Shown: positions 28,048 through 38,317, counted from the stretch's first letter. The stretch is DNA of 64,000 nucleotides from Paraburkholderia caffeinitolerans (GCF_902859945.1 NZ_CADIKL010000015.1:1-64000); one strand, 5' to 3'. Numbers and translations: made by a program. Notes: generated from the sequence alone by a model not told the origin.

Positions 28048-30048
28048 ATGACCTCGCAAGATTCGAACCGCAACGTAACGGTGAGCTGCAAGGGAACCGG
28101 GGCGAACCTGCTGTTCCTGCACATGACCGGCAGCGACGAACTGGGCCGCCTGAGCGAATACCGCGTGGACCTGCTGTGCGAGCAGAACACCGTCACGCCC
28201 GCCCAGGTGCTCGGCCAGGACCTGTCGATCGCGCTTGCGCTGCCGGCTGGCGGCGAGCGCCAGTTCAACGGCATCGTGACGGTGTTCCGCATGACCTCGC
28301 CGGGCAACCAGCAGTACGGCAGCATGGCCTGTTACCAGGCCATCGTGCGCCCGCGCCTGTGGCTGCTCACGCGCGGCTCGCACTGCCGCTTCTACTACCA
28401 GAAGACGGTGCCCGAGATCGTGATGAGCGTGCTCGACGACTACGGCGTGGACGTGACGAACGAGTGCACGGCGAGCTATTCGAAGCGCGAGCACTGCGCG
28501 CAGTACCGCGAGACCGATTTCGACTTCGTGAGCCGGCTCATGGAGCACGAGGGCATCTACTACTATTTCGAGCACGCGCGCGGCCGCCACACGCTGGTGC
28601 TCGCCGATGCCGGCGATGTGCACGGCCCGATCCCGAACTACAGCGGCGGCATGCCGTACCGCGACCGCGACAAGGCTGCGCGCGAGAACATGGAGTGCGT
28701 CTACGAGTGGTTCGCGGGCGGGGAGCTTCAGACCGGCTACTACGAAACCAACGATTACGATTTCGAAAAGCCCTCGTCGAGCCTGCAAGGGGGCCTGCGC
28801 TCGCGCGCCACGCGCGCGCAGCCTTACGACGCGCCGAGCTACACGATGCAGGAGCATCTGACCGGGCATATCGCACCGGCGGACGGCGACCGCTATGCGC
28901 GCGTGGGCGTGGAGATCCGCCAGGCGCGCAACGACAGCATCGAGGGCCGTTCGACGATGCGCGGCATCTGGCCGGGCGGCTTGCTGCAACTGAGCGAGCA
29001 TCCCGTGGATAGCTGGAACGACGGTTATCTGGTCGTGCGCGCGACCTATGAAATCAATTCGGATGCCTATGTGTCGAGCCGGGTGGCGCAAGGGCAAAGC
29101 AAGCTGCCCCTGTTCGACTGCGCGTTTGCGGCACTGCGCAAGGACAACCAGTTCCGCACCGATCGGCTCACGCCGCGCGCGGTGGTGGGCGGCTTGCAGA
29201 CCGCGGTGGTGGTAGGCGACAGCGGCACGGAGATCTTCACCGACGACTACGGCCGCATCAAGGTGCAGTTCCACTGGGAGCAGCTTTTCCAGAACGAGAG
29301 CGGCGCGGTCACGGACCGCTGCTGGGCGCGCGTCTCGCAGGGCTGGGCGGGCAAGACATGGGGCTCGTTCTTCTTGCCGCGCGTGGGTCAGGAGGTGATC
29401 GTCGAGTTCATCGAGGGCGACCCCGACCGGCCGCTCGTCACGGGCAGCGTCTACAACGCGAGCCTGATGCCGCCATACAAGTTGCCGGCCAATTCGTCCG
29501 TGGCCACCATCAAGAGCAGCTCCACGCCCAATGCCTCGGGCAGCAACGAGGTGCGCTTTCAGGACAAGGCGGGCGCCGAGCAACTGTTCTTTCATGCGCA
29601 GAAGGACCACGAGACCTGGGTGATCAACGACGCGCTGATGAACGTGGGCAAAGACCGCCACTTGTCGGTCACCGGCAAAGAGTATGTGAAGGTGAGCGGC
29701 GACCGCCACGACCACGTGGCCGGCGCGCAGAACGCCAAGGTCGACGGCACGGCCTCGCTTGATGTGGGCGCGAAGCTCCAGGAGAAGGTGGGCACCGACT
29801 ACGCCATCGACGCGGGCAGCAACATCCATATCAAGGCGGGCATGAATGTGGTGATCGAGGCGGGCATGAGCATCACCTTGAAGGCGGGCGGCGCGTTCGT
29901 GGTGATCGGGCCAAGCGCGGTCGCGGTGTCGGGCATGCCGATCCAGCTTAATTCGGGCGGCTCGGCGGGCTCGGGCGCGGGGTCGTCGCCCACCGCGCCC
30001 GACGACCCCACGGACGCCGACGATGGCACCAAGAAAGTCGAGTCCTGA
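28048..30048 (+). CDS. vgrG: T6SS spike protein VgrG (TssI)
   Basis: 666 residues. The gp27-like part (about 1-380) includes FLHMTGSDELGRLSEYRVDL and AQYRETDFDFVSRLMEHEGIYYYFEH. The gp5-like OB region includes ARVSQGWAGKTWGSFFLPRVGQEVIVEFIEGDPDRP. A beta-helix (DAGSNIHIKAGMNVVIEAG) and a short Gly/Ser/Asp-rich tail complete it. There is no C-terminal catalytic extension, so it is a structural VgrG. Confidence 0.97.
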   Translation: MTSQDSNRNVTVSCKGTGANLLFLHMTGSDELGRLSEYRVDLLCEQNTVTPAQVLGQDLSIALALPAGGERQFNGIVTVFRMTSPGNQQYGSMACYQAIVRPRLWLLTRGSHCRFYYQKTVPEIVMSVLDDYGVDVTNECTASYSKREHCAQYRETDFDFVSRLMEHEGIYYYFEHARGRHTLVLADAGDVHGPIPNYSGGMPYRDRDKAARENMECVYEWFAGGELQTGYYETNDYDFEKPSSSLQGGLRSRATRAQPYDAPSYTMQEHLTGHIAPADGDRYARVGVEIRQARNDSIEGRSTMRGIWPGGLLQLSEHPVDSWNDGYLVVRATYEINSDAYVSSRVAQGQSKLPLFDCAFAALRKDNQFRTDRLTPRAVVGGLQTAVVVGDSGTEIFTDDYGRIKVQFHWEQLFQNESGAVTDRCWARVSQGWAGKTWGSFFLPRVGQEVIVEFIEGDPDRPLVTGSVYNASLMPPYKLPANSSVATIKSSSTPNASGSNEVRFQDKAGAEQLFFHAQKDHETWVINDALMNVGKDRHLSVTGKEYVKVSGDRHDHVAGAQNAKVDGTASLDVGAKLQEKVGTDYAIDAGSNIHIKAGMNVVIEAGMSITLKAGGAFVVIGPSAVAVSGMPIQLNSGGSAGSGAGSSPTAPDDPTDADDGTKKVES

Positions 30049-30116
30049 CGCGTCTGGTGGCGTTAGCAAGTGATCTGCAATCCTGATGAAACGACGGGGG
30101 AATACAGGGTAATGCG

Positions 30117-32012
30117 ATGCAACTGACCAATCCGATCCTCACGTTGCGCGTGGCGAAGTACAACGAGGAACCGCTCGCCGAGCCCATCGCCGTGCGCTTC
30201 GGCCCGGATGGTGGCACGATCGGCCGCGCCACCACTTGCACGCTCGTGCTGCCCGACCAGCAGCGCGCGATCTCGCGCGTGCATGCGCGCGTGGAGTGCC
30301 GGGGCGGCGAGTATCTGCTGTGCGACCTCGGCGCGAATCCGAGTGTGCTGAACCAGCGCGCGCTGGGCGGTACGCGCGAGGCGCGGCTTGCGCACGGCGA
30401 TCAGTTGATGATCGGCGCGTATCTGCTGGAGGTCGAGCTGGCCGAGGCCACGGCGCAGCAGGAAGCGCGGCCGTTCGGGCACGATCCGCTCGCGGGCGTT
30501 CAGGTGCTGCGCGGCGGTCCGCTGGCTGAGGGCGCGGCGTTGCCTGACAATCCGTTCGCGCCTGGCGCAAGCAGCTACATGGGCGGCGTGGGCGGTACGG
30601 GTGGGACGGGCAGCATGAGCGGCATGGGCGGCGTGGGGGCCGGCGGGCTCGATGCGCTCGGTGCGGCTTTGGGCGCGGGTGAGCGCGTGGCCGCGCAGCC
30701 CGGCTTTGCGGGGTCGGAGGGCGACCATGTATCGCCCGAGTCGCAGGCGCTCGCGCCGCCCACGCTTGCGCCCGCTGCGTTCGGCTCGGCAGGCGGTATT
30801 CCCGACGACTACGATCCGTTAGCCGACGTGCACGGCGCGGCGACGCCCGGCGTAGCGACGCCCGGCGCTTTTTCCCAGCATGCTGCGCCGGCAATGACGC
30901 CGGTGGCGCCGCCGATGCCCGCGCCTGCATTTGCACCTTCGCAGGCGTTTGCCGCCATGCCTGGCGCCGCCGATCCGCTTGGTCTTGGCGCGCAAGGGCC
31001 GACCGGCCTGCCCGCGAGCCTGCTTGGCGACGCGGGGCCGCTCGGCGCGACGCCGTTCGACGATCTCTTTGCGCCGGCTGCTCCGGCTAATCCCGCCGTT
31101 TCAGGCAGCTTCGCACCACAAGCGTCGCAGCCGCCGCAAGCGCACCAGATGCTGCCATCCGTGACGCAGATCTTCGCGCCCGCCACGCCTGCCACCACAA
31201 CGCCGCCTGAATTGCCGCTGCCCGTGCAGGCGAAGGCCGAAGAACCGCCTGAGCCGCAAGAGCAGCCGCAACAACAGCCGCAACAGCAGCAGCCGCAACA
31301 AGCCGCGCCCGCCGTCGCGCCGATTCCCGCGCCGGCTCCAGCGCCCGCCGCGCCCGCCGCGCCCACGGCACCCGCGTCGCCGCAAGACGAAGCCGTGCTC
31401 GCCGCGTTGCTCGAAGGCCTGGGCCTCGAACCCGGCCGCGTGCCGAATCTCCCCGCCGCCGATCTCGCGCGGCTCGCCGGCACGATGCTGCGCGACTCGC
31501 TGCGCGGGACCATGTCGGTGCTGCGCGCGCGTTCGATGACCAAGCGCGAAGCGCGGCTCGACACCACGCTCATCGTCGCGCGCGACAACAACCCGCTCAA
31601 GTTCTTCCCCGACGTGGACAGCGCGCTCGCGCAAATGCTCACGGGACGCGCGCAAGGTTATCTGCCGCCGGCCGAGGCGGTCGCGCGCGCGTTCGTCGAC
31701 ATCGAATCGCATGAACTGGCCGTGCTCGTGGGCATGCGCGCGGCGCTCGCGCATGTGCTTGCGCGCTTCGACCCGGCCACGCTCGAAGCGCAGTTGAGCG
31801 AGCAGGGCGTGCTCGACCGCGTGCTCTCGAACCGCAAGGCGAAGCTCTGGGACCGCTTCGTGGAACTGCGCGCAGGCATCGCGCGCGAAGCGGAGGACGA
31901 CTTCCAGAAGCTCTTCGGCAAGGCGTTCAACGACGCGTACGAAGCGCAGGTGGACGCGCTGCAACGCGCGCGCGAGGACGCAAAGAAGAAATCGGAAACG
32001 GGGTCCGCCTGA
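30117..32012 (+). CDS. tagH: T6SS FHA-domain protein TagH/Fha
   Basis: 631 residues. The N-terminal FHA domain (about 1-105) has GGTIGRATTCTLVLPD and RAISRVHARVEC, the phosphothreonine-binding loops. A long disordered Gly/Ala/Pro-rich linker includes a Gln-rich tract (DNA 31257-31303). The C-terminal TagH domain (about 430-631) has LEGLGLEPGRVPNLPAADLARLAG and LWDRFVELRAGIAREAEDDFQKLFGKAF. Fha is the phosphorylation target and assembly switch in kinase-controlled T6SS. Only 49 bases separate it from tssK; in the H1 cluster tssJ occupies that place. Confidence 0.95.
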   Translation: MQLTNPILTLRVAKYNEEPLAEPIAVRFGPDGGTIGRATTCTLVLPDQQRAISRVHARVECRGGEYLLCDLGANPSVLNQRALGGTREARLAHGDQLMIGAYLLEVELAEATAQQEARPFGHDPLAGVQVLRGGPLAEGAALPDNPFAPGASSYMGGVGGTGGTGSMSGMGGVGAGGLDALGAALGAGERVAAQPGFAGSEGDHVSPESQALAPPTLAPAAFGSAGGIPDDYDPLADVHGAATPGVATPGAFSQHAAPAMTPVAPPMPAPAFAPSQAFAAMPGAADPLGLGAQGPTGLPASLLGDAGPLGATPFDDLFAPAAPANPAVSGSFAPQASQPPQAHQMLPSVTQIFAPATPATTTPPELPLPVQAKAEEPPEPQEQPQQQPQQQQPQQAAPAVAPIPAPAPAPAAPAAPTAPASPQDEAVLAALLEGLGLEPGRVPNLPAADLARLAGTMLRDSLRGTMSVLRARSMTKREARLDTTLIVARDNNPLKFFPDVDSALAQMLTGRAQGYLPPAEAVARAFVDIESHELAVLVGMRAALAHVLARFDPATLEAQLSEQGVLDRVLSNRKAKLWDRFVELRAGIAREAEDDFQKLFGKAFNDAYEAQVDALQRAREDAKKKSETGSA

Positions 32013-32061
32013 AGCGGCGGCCCCTTTAAACCTAGACGATACACACGACGACGAGAACAAC

Positions 32062-33396
32062 GTGTCCTGGAACAGCAAAGTCATCTGGTCGGAAGGCATG
32101 TTTCTGCAGCCGCATCATCTGCAGCAGCATGACCGCTATTTGCAGGCGCAGCTGGAAACGCGCGCGGGCGGCCTGCGCCCTTATGCATGGGGTTTCGCGT
32201 CGCTGGAAATCGACGAGCAACTGCTCAAGCTCGGCAAGCTCGCCCTGCTGTCGTGCTCGGGCGTGTTCCCCGACGGCACGCCGTTCAACCTGCCCGGCGA
32301 CGACGATCTGCCCGAACCGCTCGATATTCCCGAGGGCACGCGCGGCGTGCTCGTGACGCTCGCGTTGCCGGTGCGCCGGCCCGGCGTGCCGGAAACCGGC
32401 AATGAGGATAGCGAAGAAAATTTTGCGCGCCATCGCCGCGCGGAAGCCGAAGTGGCCGACAGCAACGACCCGAATGCGAGCGCGGCGCTCGTGGAAATCG
32501 GCAAGCTGCGCGTGCGCCTCGCGCTGGAGCCCGACGTGGCGAACGCCTACGCCACGCTAGGCGTGGCGCGCGTGATCGAGCGGCAGCCCGACAACCGCGT
32601 CGTGCTCGAAGCCGACTACAGCCCGCCGTGCATGGACTATCGCGTGGCGCCGCGCCTGCGCGCCTTCGCCGACGACCTCGTGGGCCTGCTGCACCAGCGC
32701 GGCGAAGCGCTGGCCGTGCGCCTCGTGCAACCGGGCGTGACGGGCGTGGCCGAGGTCTCCGACTTCCTGCTGCTCGAACTCATCAACCGCGCGGAGCCGC
32801 TCGCGGCGCATTTCTCCACCATGACGGGTCTGCATCCCGAGTCGCTCTATTGCATGGTGGTGCAGCTCGCGGGCGAACTTTCCACGTTCAGCCAGAAGAA
32901 CAAGCGCCCCAACGCGTACCCGGTTTACCGGCACGACCGCTTGCGCGAAACCTTCGCGCCCGTGATCGACGATTTGCGCGCGGCACTGAGCATGGTGATG
33001 GACCCGCACGCCGTGCCCATTCCGCTCGAAGAGCGCAAGTTCGGCCTGCGCGTTGCACTGGTGCCCGACAAGAACCTGTTCGCCTCGGCCACTTTCGTGC
33101 TGGCCGTGCGTGCGCAGATGCCGGCCGAGGCCATCCTCACTGGCTTCGCGCCGCAAGTGAAGATCGGGCCGATCGAGCGCATTCGCGACCTCGTGAATCT
33201 GCAATTGCCCGGCATCGGCCTGCGCGCGCTGCCGGTGGCGCCGCGCCAGTTGCCGTTCCATGCGGGATTCACGTATTTCGAGCTCGACCGCGGCAACGAA
33301 CTGTGGAAACAGTTCGCGGCCTCGGCGGGCATGGCATTGCACGTCGCGGGCGAATTCCCCGGCCTCGCGATGGAATTCTGGGCGATCCGCCGCTGA
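32062..33396 (+). CDS. tssK: T6SS baseplate-membrane adaptor TssK (VasE/ImpJ)
   Basis: 444 residues from a GTG at 32062. The N-terminus KVIWSEGMFLQPHHLQQHDRY is the family hallmark, and YPVYRHDRLRETFAPVIDDLR and LPFHAGFTYFELDRGNELWKQF are also typical. TssK links the baseplate to the cytoplasmic parts of TssL and TssM. The ribosome binding site is weak. Confidence 0.97.
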   Translation: MSWNSKVIWSEGMFLQPHHLQQHDRYLQAQLETRAGGLRPYAWGFASLEIDEQLLKLGKLALLSCSGVFPDGTPFNLPGDDDLPEPLDIPEGTRGVLVTLALPVRRPGVPETGNEDSEENFARHRRAEAEVADSNDPNASAALVEIGKLRVRLALEPDVANAYATLGVARVIERQPDNRVVLEADYSPPCMDYRVAPRLRAFADDLVGLLHQRGEALAVRLVQPGVTGVAEVSDFLLLELINRAEPLAAHFSTMTGLHPESLYCMVVQLAGELSTFSQKNKRPNAYPVYRHDRLRETFAPVIDDLRAALSMVMDPHAVPIPLEERKFGLRVALVPDKNLFASATFVLAVRAQMPAEAILTGFAPQVKIGPIERIRDLVNLQLPGIGLRALPVAPRQLPFHAGFTYFELDRGNELWKQFAASAGMALHVAGEFPGLAMEFWAIRR

Positions 33397-33458
33397 CGGC
33401 GTTTATGTCGAATGACGTCTAGCGCGAGCAGCGCCATCGATTGAGGAGGACGTGCACC

Positions 33459-34745
33459 GTGTCACCCGACGACCCACCCATGAGCGCCGATCCGGGCGCC
33501 ACCATTCTGATCCCGACGCCGGGCGGCGCGCGCGCGCCGTTCGTGGCGGCGGCCACCTCGGTCGCGCCGATTCCCGCCGGTGCGGGCGGCTTGAATCCGC
33601 TGCTGCGCGCGGCCAATCCGCTGATCGACCTCGCGCTGCCGTTGCGCCAGTTGCCCACGCACCCCGATATCGAACAGTTGCGCACACAACTTATTCAGAT
33701 GTTGCGCGCGTTCGAGACGCAAGGGCGCGCGGGCGGCTACGACGACGAAAAGCTCGGCGCATCGCGCTATTGCCTGTGCACCTTCCTCGACGAGGCGATC
33801 TCCAGCACGCCTTGGGGCGCGGGCGCATGGGCCAGCCGCAGCCTGCTCGTGACCTTCCATAACGAGGCCTCGGGCGGCGAGCGCTTCTTCCTGATTCTCC
33901 AGCGGCTCGCGCAAAATCCCGGCGCGAACGTGGACGTACTCGAACTCATATACGTGATACTCGGCCTGGGCTTTGAAGGGCGCTACCGCCTCATCGACGG
34001 CGGGCGCACGCAACTCGATGCGGTGCGCGAGCGGCTCGAACAGATGATCCGCGCGCAGCGCGGCGCGGTCGAGCGCGAGCTCTCGCCGCACTGGCAACCC
34101 GTGAACGCGGAGCGCAAGCCGTTATTGCAACTGGTGCCGTTGTGGGTGGCGGCGGCGGTGGCTTGCGTCGTGCTGGTGGTCGCGCATCTCGTGCTGAGCT
34201 TCCGGCTCAACGATGCCTCGGACGCGGTGTTCCAGGCGCTGCACGGCGTACGCGTCGCGCCGCCGCCTGTGCTGGTCGCGAAAATGGAAGCCGCGCCCAA
34301 GCCCGCGCCGCAGCTGTCGAAGTTCCTCGCGCCTGAGATCGCGCAGGGCCTCGTGCGCGTGACCGAGCAGCCCGACCGCACGATCGTCGAGGTGAATGGC
34401 GATGGCCTCTTCGCCTCGGGCAGCGCCGAGCTTACATCGACGTACCTGCCGATCGTCCAGCGCATCGGCGATGCGTTGAAGGACGTGCGGGGCAACGTCG
34501 TGGTCACCGGGCATACCGACAATCAGCGGCTCATTTCCGCGCGGTTCCCGTCGAACTGGCACCTCTCGCAGGCGCGCGCGGAAACCGTGAAGGACCTGCT
34601 GGTCGCACGCACCGGCACGCCCGCGCGCTTCACCGCCGAAGGGCGCGGCGACACCGAGCCCATCGCGCCGAACGACAGCGCGGCCAACCGCGCGCGCAAC
34701 CGCCGCGTGGACATTGCCGTGCTGGCACCGGGAGCCACGCCATGA
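33459..34745 (+). CDS. tssL: T6SS inner-membrane protein TssL (DotU) with C-terminal OmpA-like domain
   Basis: 428 residues from the GTG at 33459, chosen over an in-frame TTG at 33441 because GAGGAGG lies 8 bases before it. The cytoplasmic DotU domain (about 30-200) has NPLIDLALPLRQLPTHPD and SRYCLCTFLDEAI. One transmembrane helix follows (about 222-245), then a periplasmic OmpA-like peptidoglycan-binding domain containing VTGHTDNQR and NRARNRRVDI. This is the extended form of TssL that anchors the complex to the cell wall. It overlaps tssM by 4 bases (ATGA). Confidence 0.96.
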   Translation: MSPDDPPMSADPGATILIPTPGGARAPFVAAATSVAPIPAGAGGLNPLLRAANPLIDLALPLRQLPTHPDIEQLRTQLIQMLRAFETQGRAGGYDDEKLGASRYCLCTFLDEAISSTPWGAGAWASRSLLVTFHNEASGGERFFLILQRLAQNPGANVDVLELIYVILGLGFEGRYRLIDGGRTQLDAVRERLEQMIRAQRGAVERELSPHWQPVNAERKPLLQLVPLWVAAAVACVVLVVAHLVLSFRLNDASDAVFQALHGVRVAPPPVLVAKMEAAPKPAPQLSKFLAPEIAQGLVRVTEQPDRTIVEVNGDGLFASGSAELTSTYLPIVQRIGDALKDVRGNVVVTGHTDNQRLISARFPSNWHLSQARAETVKDLLVARTGTPARFTAEGRGDTEPIAPNDSAANRARNRRVDIAVLAPGATP

Positions 34746-37700
34746 TCAAGAAGCTAGTGGACTGGCTGCGGCGCACGATCGCGCTGTCGTTTCTCGGCGT
34801 GCTCGCGCTCGCGCTGATCGTCTGGATCGAGGGGCCGCTGTTCGCGTGGGCGGGCAGTGCGCCGCTCGAAACGAGCACGAGCCGCTGGATCGTGATCGCG
34901 GTGCTGTTCCTGCTGTGGGCGCTCTACTGGTTCGCGCGCTGGCTGCGCGCGCGCCTCGCCAACGTGAAGTTCACGCGCGTGGTGGCCGAGCGCATGGGCG
35001 ACATGCCGCCCGGCAAGGAACAATCGGACGCCGACGTGAATGCGCTGCGCAAGCGCTTCGAAGAGGCCATGGCCATTCTGCGCAAGTCGCGCGTGAAAGG
35101 GCGTTTCGGCAGCCAGTACGTGTATCAGCTGCCGTGGTACATGTTCGTGGGCGCGCCCGGCACTGGCAAGACCACCGCGCTCACGCATTCGGGCCTGAAA
35201 TTCCCGCTTTCGGCGCAACTCGGCGATCAGGCCGTGGGCGGCGTGGGCGGCACGCGCAACTGCGACTGGTGGTTCACCGACGACGCGGTGCTGCTGGACA
35301 CCGCTGGCCGTTTCACGACCCAGGACAGCTTCGCGGCTGCTGACCAGGCCGCATGGGGCGGCTTCCTGCAACTGCTGCGCAAATACCGGCCGCGCCGCCC
35401 GCTCAATGGCGTGATCGTCGCGGTATCGGCGCAGGATCTGCTGCAACTCTCGGACACGCAGCGCGCGTTGCAGGCCCAGGCCGTGCATGAGCGCCTGAAG
35501 GAGCTTTATGAGCGGCTCGGCACGCATTTTCCGGTCTATGTGCTGGTGACGAAGTGCGATCTGCTGGCCGGCTTCGCCGAGTTCTTCGACGATCTGGGCC
35601 GCGACGAACGCGAGCAGGTCTGGGGCATGACGTTCGCATTCGACGAGGCTGGAAGTCCGGATAAACCAGGCAATCCGAACGATGTCGCCGCGCAGATTTC
35701 GACCCAGTTCCCGGCCGAGTTCGGCGCGCTCGCGCAGCGCTTGCAGGCGCGCGTGCTGCATCGCATGCAGCAGGAAACGGACACGCGGCGGCGCGCGCTC
35801 GTCTATGGTTTCCCGCAGCAGTTCGCGGGGCTCGAAGGCGTCTTGCAGTCGTTCTTGAACGATGCGTTCAGCGCGTCGCGCTACGAAAAACCGGTGCTGC
35901 TGCGCGGGGTCTATTTCACGAGCGGCACTCAGGAAGGGCGTCCGATCGACCGCGTGATGAGCGCGGTGGCCGCCGCGCTCGGCCTGCAGCAGCAGGTCCT
36001 GCTGCCCGACGCCTCGGCGGGCCGCGCGTACTTCATCACGCGACTCATGCGCGACGTGATCTTTCACGAAGCCGGGCTCGCGGGCACCAATCGCGGGCTC
36101 GAGCGGCGGCGCGCGTGGATTCAGCGCATCGCGCTCGGCGCGATTGCGCTGGTCACGGTGCTGGCGCTGGGCGCGTTCTTCATCAGCTATCAACGCAACG
36201 AAGCGTACGTGGCCCGCGCGGCGCAGCAGGTCGATGCGCTCAAGCAGCTCGCGCAGGCCACGCCCGCCACCGACAATCCGCTCGCCTTGCTGCCGCTCCT
36301 GAACGCCGCGCGCGACTTGCCCGGCGGCTATGCGCAGCGCAACGCGAGCGCGCCGTGGCTTTCGCGCCTCGGTCTCTACCAGGGCGACAAGCTCGGGCTC
36401 GAAGCGCAGGCGACCTACCGCCGGCTGCTCGGGCAAACGCTGCTGCCGCTCGTGGTGCGGCGCATGGAGGAAGAACTGCGGCGCGGCGATGCGAACAACG
36501 GCGAATTCCAGTACGCAGTGCTGCGCGCGTATCTGATGCTCGGCGACCCGTCGCATTACGACGCCGACTCGGTGCGTCTGTGGGCAGACGTCGACTGGCA
36601 GCGCGGCCCGTTGCGCGATGCGAGCGATGCGCAGCGCAACGACCTCGACGGCCATCTGGCGGCGCTGTTCGAGCCCGCGTTCTTCGATCCCTCGCTGCCG
36701 CTCGACAAGAACCTGATCCAGCAGGCGCGCACGAATCTCGCGAAGATGCCGCTCGCGCAGCGCATGTTCGAGAGCGTGCGGCGCGATCTCGACGCCCAGC
36801 ATCTGCCCGATTTCAGCGTGGCGGGTGCAGGCGGCCCGAACGCCGCGCTCGTGCTGGTGCGCAAGAGCGGCGCGCCGCTCACGCGCGGTGTGCCGGGCGC
36901 GTTTACGCTCGCGGGCTACGAGAAGTTCCTCGCGGCGCGCGATGCGGCCGTGCTCGACGTGGCGCGCGACAACTGGGTGCTGGGCCGCGACGAACAAGTG
37001 CTCACGCCCGCGGCGGCCAGCGATCTCAAGGCCGCGATGACGCAGCTCTACTACGACGAATACATTCGTCAATGGGATGCGCTGCTCGGCGATATCGCCG
37101 TGGTGCCGTTCGACGGCGTGGACAAGGGCGCGCGCGTGGCCTATGCGCTCGGCAATGCCGATTCGCCGCTGCGCGCGGTGATGGTCGCGGCGGCGCGCGA
37201 GACCACGCTCGGCAAGGTCAGCATGGGCGGAACGATTGGCGCGCAGGCGGGGGCGCTCATCAACGGCAAGATCGAGGCGATGAAGAAGAAGCTGGAGAGT
37301 GCGCTCGGCAACGCCCCAGAAGACAATGCGAACGGAGCGCCCGCGCAGGTCAATCCCGTCGATGCGCATTTTCAGCCATTGCATGACCTCGTGGGCAAGC
37401 CAGGTGCGCCGTCGCCGCTCGATACGCAACTCGCGGCGCTCAAGGACGCGGCCACGTATCTTCAGGCCGCCGACACCGCGCGCCGCCAGGGCCTCGCGCC
37501 GCCGCCCGGCGATGCCATCGGCAAGCTCAAGCTCGCCTCGCAGGGCGCGCCCGCGCCGCTCGCGGCAGTCGTGAACGACGTGTCGAACGGCGCCACCGCG
37601 CTGATGGCGGGCGGCGAGCGCGCGCGTCTGAATGCGCTCTGGATGGCGAATGTCGGGCAACTGTGCAAGCAGGCGCTCGACGGGCGCTACCCGCTCGTGC

Positions 37701-38317
37701 GCTCCTCCACGCGCGACGCCGCGCCCGACGACTTCGGCCGCCTGCTCGCGCCGGGCGGCTTGATCGACGACTTCTTCCAGAAGAATTTGCAGAACTTCGT
37801 CGACATGTCGGGGCCGGTGTGGCGCTGGCGGGCAGGAACGGAATCGCCTGGCATTCCAGACGATGTGCTGGTGCAGTTCCAGCGCGCCGCGCAGATTCGC
37901 GATGCCCTGTTCCGCGCGGGCGGACGTGATGTCTCGGTGCGCTTCACGGTCAAGCCGATCTCGATCGATCCGTCCATCACGCAGTTCACGCTCGACGTGG
38001 ATGGGCAGCAGTGGGTCGTCAAGCCGGGCGCGAACGAGGGCATGGGCTTCCAGTGGCCGAGCGGCAAAGGCACGGGGCAGGCGCACGTGGAATTCGCGCC
38101 GCCCGGCGGTGGCGACGCGCCGCGCGCCGATGGCCCGTGGGCGCTGCTCCATCTGATGGACAAGGCGCAGATGCAGCAGATGGGTCAGCCCGACCGCTTC
38201 AAGATCGACTTCGTCTCGGACGGCCGCCACGTTCAACTGGAACTGGACGCGAGCAGCGTGACGAATCCGTTCCGGCGCGGCATGATCGATCAGTTCCGGT
38301 GTCCTGATCATCTATGA
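34742..38317 (+). CDS. tssM: T6SS inner-membrane protein TssM (IcmF)
   Basis: 1191 residues, full length. Two N-terminal transmembrane helices lie at about 15-35 and 50-68. A cytoplasmic NTPase-like domain has Walker A GAPGTGKT (137-144) and LDTAGRF. A third membrane helix lies near 455-480, and the remaining 700 residues form the periplasmic domain. TssM spans the inner membrane and periplasm; it normally binds the lipoprotein TssJ, which is not recognised in this locus. It overlaps tagF by 4 bases (ATGA). Confidence 0.97.
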   Translation: MIKKLVDWLRRTIALSFLGVLALALIVWIEGPLFAWAGSAPLETSTSRWIVIAVLFLLWALYWFARWLRARLANVKFTRVVAERMGDMPPGKEQSDADVNALRKRFEEAMAILRKSRVKGRFGSQYVYQLPWYMFVGAPGTGKTTALTHSGLKFPLSAQLGDQAVGGVGGTRNCDWWFTDDAVLLDTAGRFTTQDSFAAADQAAWGGFLQLLRKYRPRRPLNGVIVAVSAQDLLQLSDTQRALQAQAVHERLKELYERLGTHFPVYVLVTKCDLLAGFAEFFDDLGRDEREQVWGMTFAFDEAGSPDKPGNPNDVAAQISTQFPAEFGALAQRLQARVLHRMQQETDTRRRALVYGFPQQFAGLEGVLQSFLNDAFSASRYEKPVLLRGVYFTSGTQEGRPIDRVMSAVAAALGLQQQVLLPDASAGRAYFITRLMRDVIFHEAGLAGTNRGLERRRAWIQRIALGAIALVTVLALGAFFISYQRNEAYVARAAQQVDALKQLAQATPATDNPLALLPLLNAARDLPGGYAQRNASAPWLSRLGLYQGDKLGLEAQATYRRLLGQTLLPLVVRRMEEELRRGDANNGEFQYAVLRAYLMLGDPSHYDADSVRLWADVDWQRGPLRDASDAQRNDLDGHLAALFEPAFFDPSLPLDKNLIQQARTNLAKMPLAQRMFESVRRDLDAQHLPDFSVAGAGGPNAALVLVRKSGAPLTRGVPGAFTLAGYEKFLAARDAAVLDVARDNWVLGRDEQVLTPAAASDLKAAMTQLYYDEYIRQWDALLGDIAVVPFDGVDKGARVAYALGNADSPLRAVMVAAARETTLGKVSMGGTIGAQAGALINGKIEAMKKKLESALGNAPEDNANGAPAQVNPVDAHFQPLHDLVGKPGAPSPLDTQLAALKDAATYLQAADTARRQGLAPPPGDAIGKLKLASQGAPAPLAAVVNDVSNGATALMAGGERARLNALWMANVGQLCKQALDGRYPLVRSSTRDAAPDDFGRLLAPGGLIDDFFQKNLQNFVDMSGPVWRWRAGTESPGIPDDVLVQFQRAAQIRDALFRAGGRDVSVRFTVKPISIDPSITQFTLDVDGQQWVVKPGANEGMGFQWPSGKGTGQAHVEFAPPGGGDAPRADGPWALLHLMDKAQMQQMGQPDRFKIDFVSDGRHVQLELDASSVTNPFRRGMIDQFRCPDHL

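Noticed and set aside
34754-38311. 1185-codon minus-strand frame opposite tssM
   Set aside because: Antisense shadow of tssM; composition is typical of GC-rich antisense frames and it has no domains.
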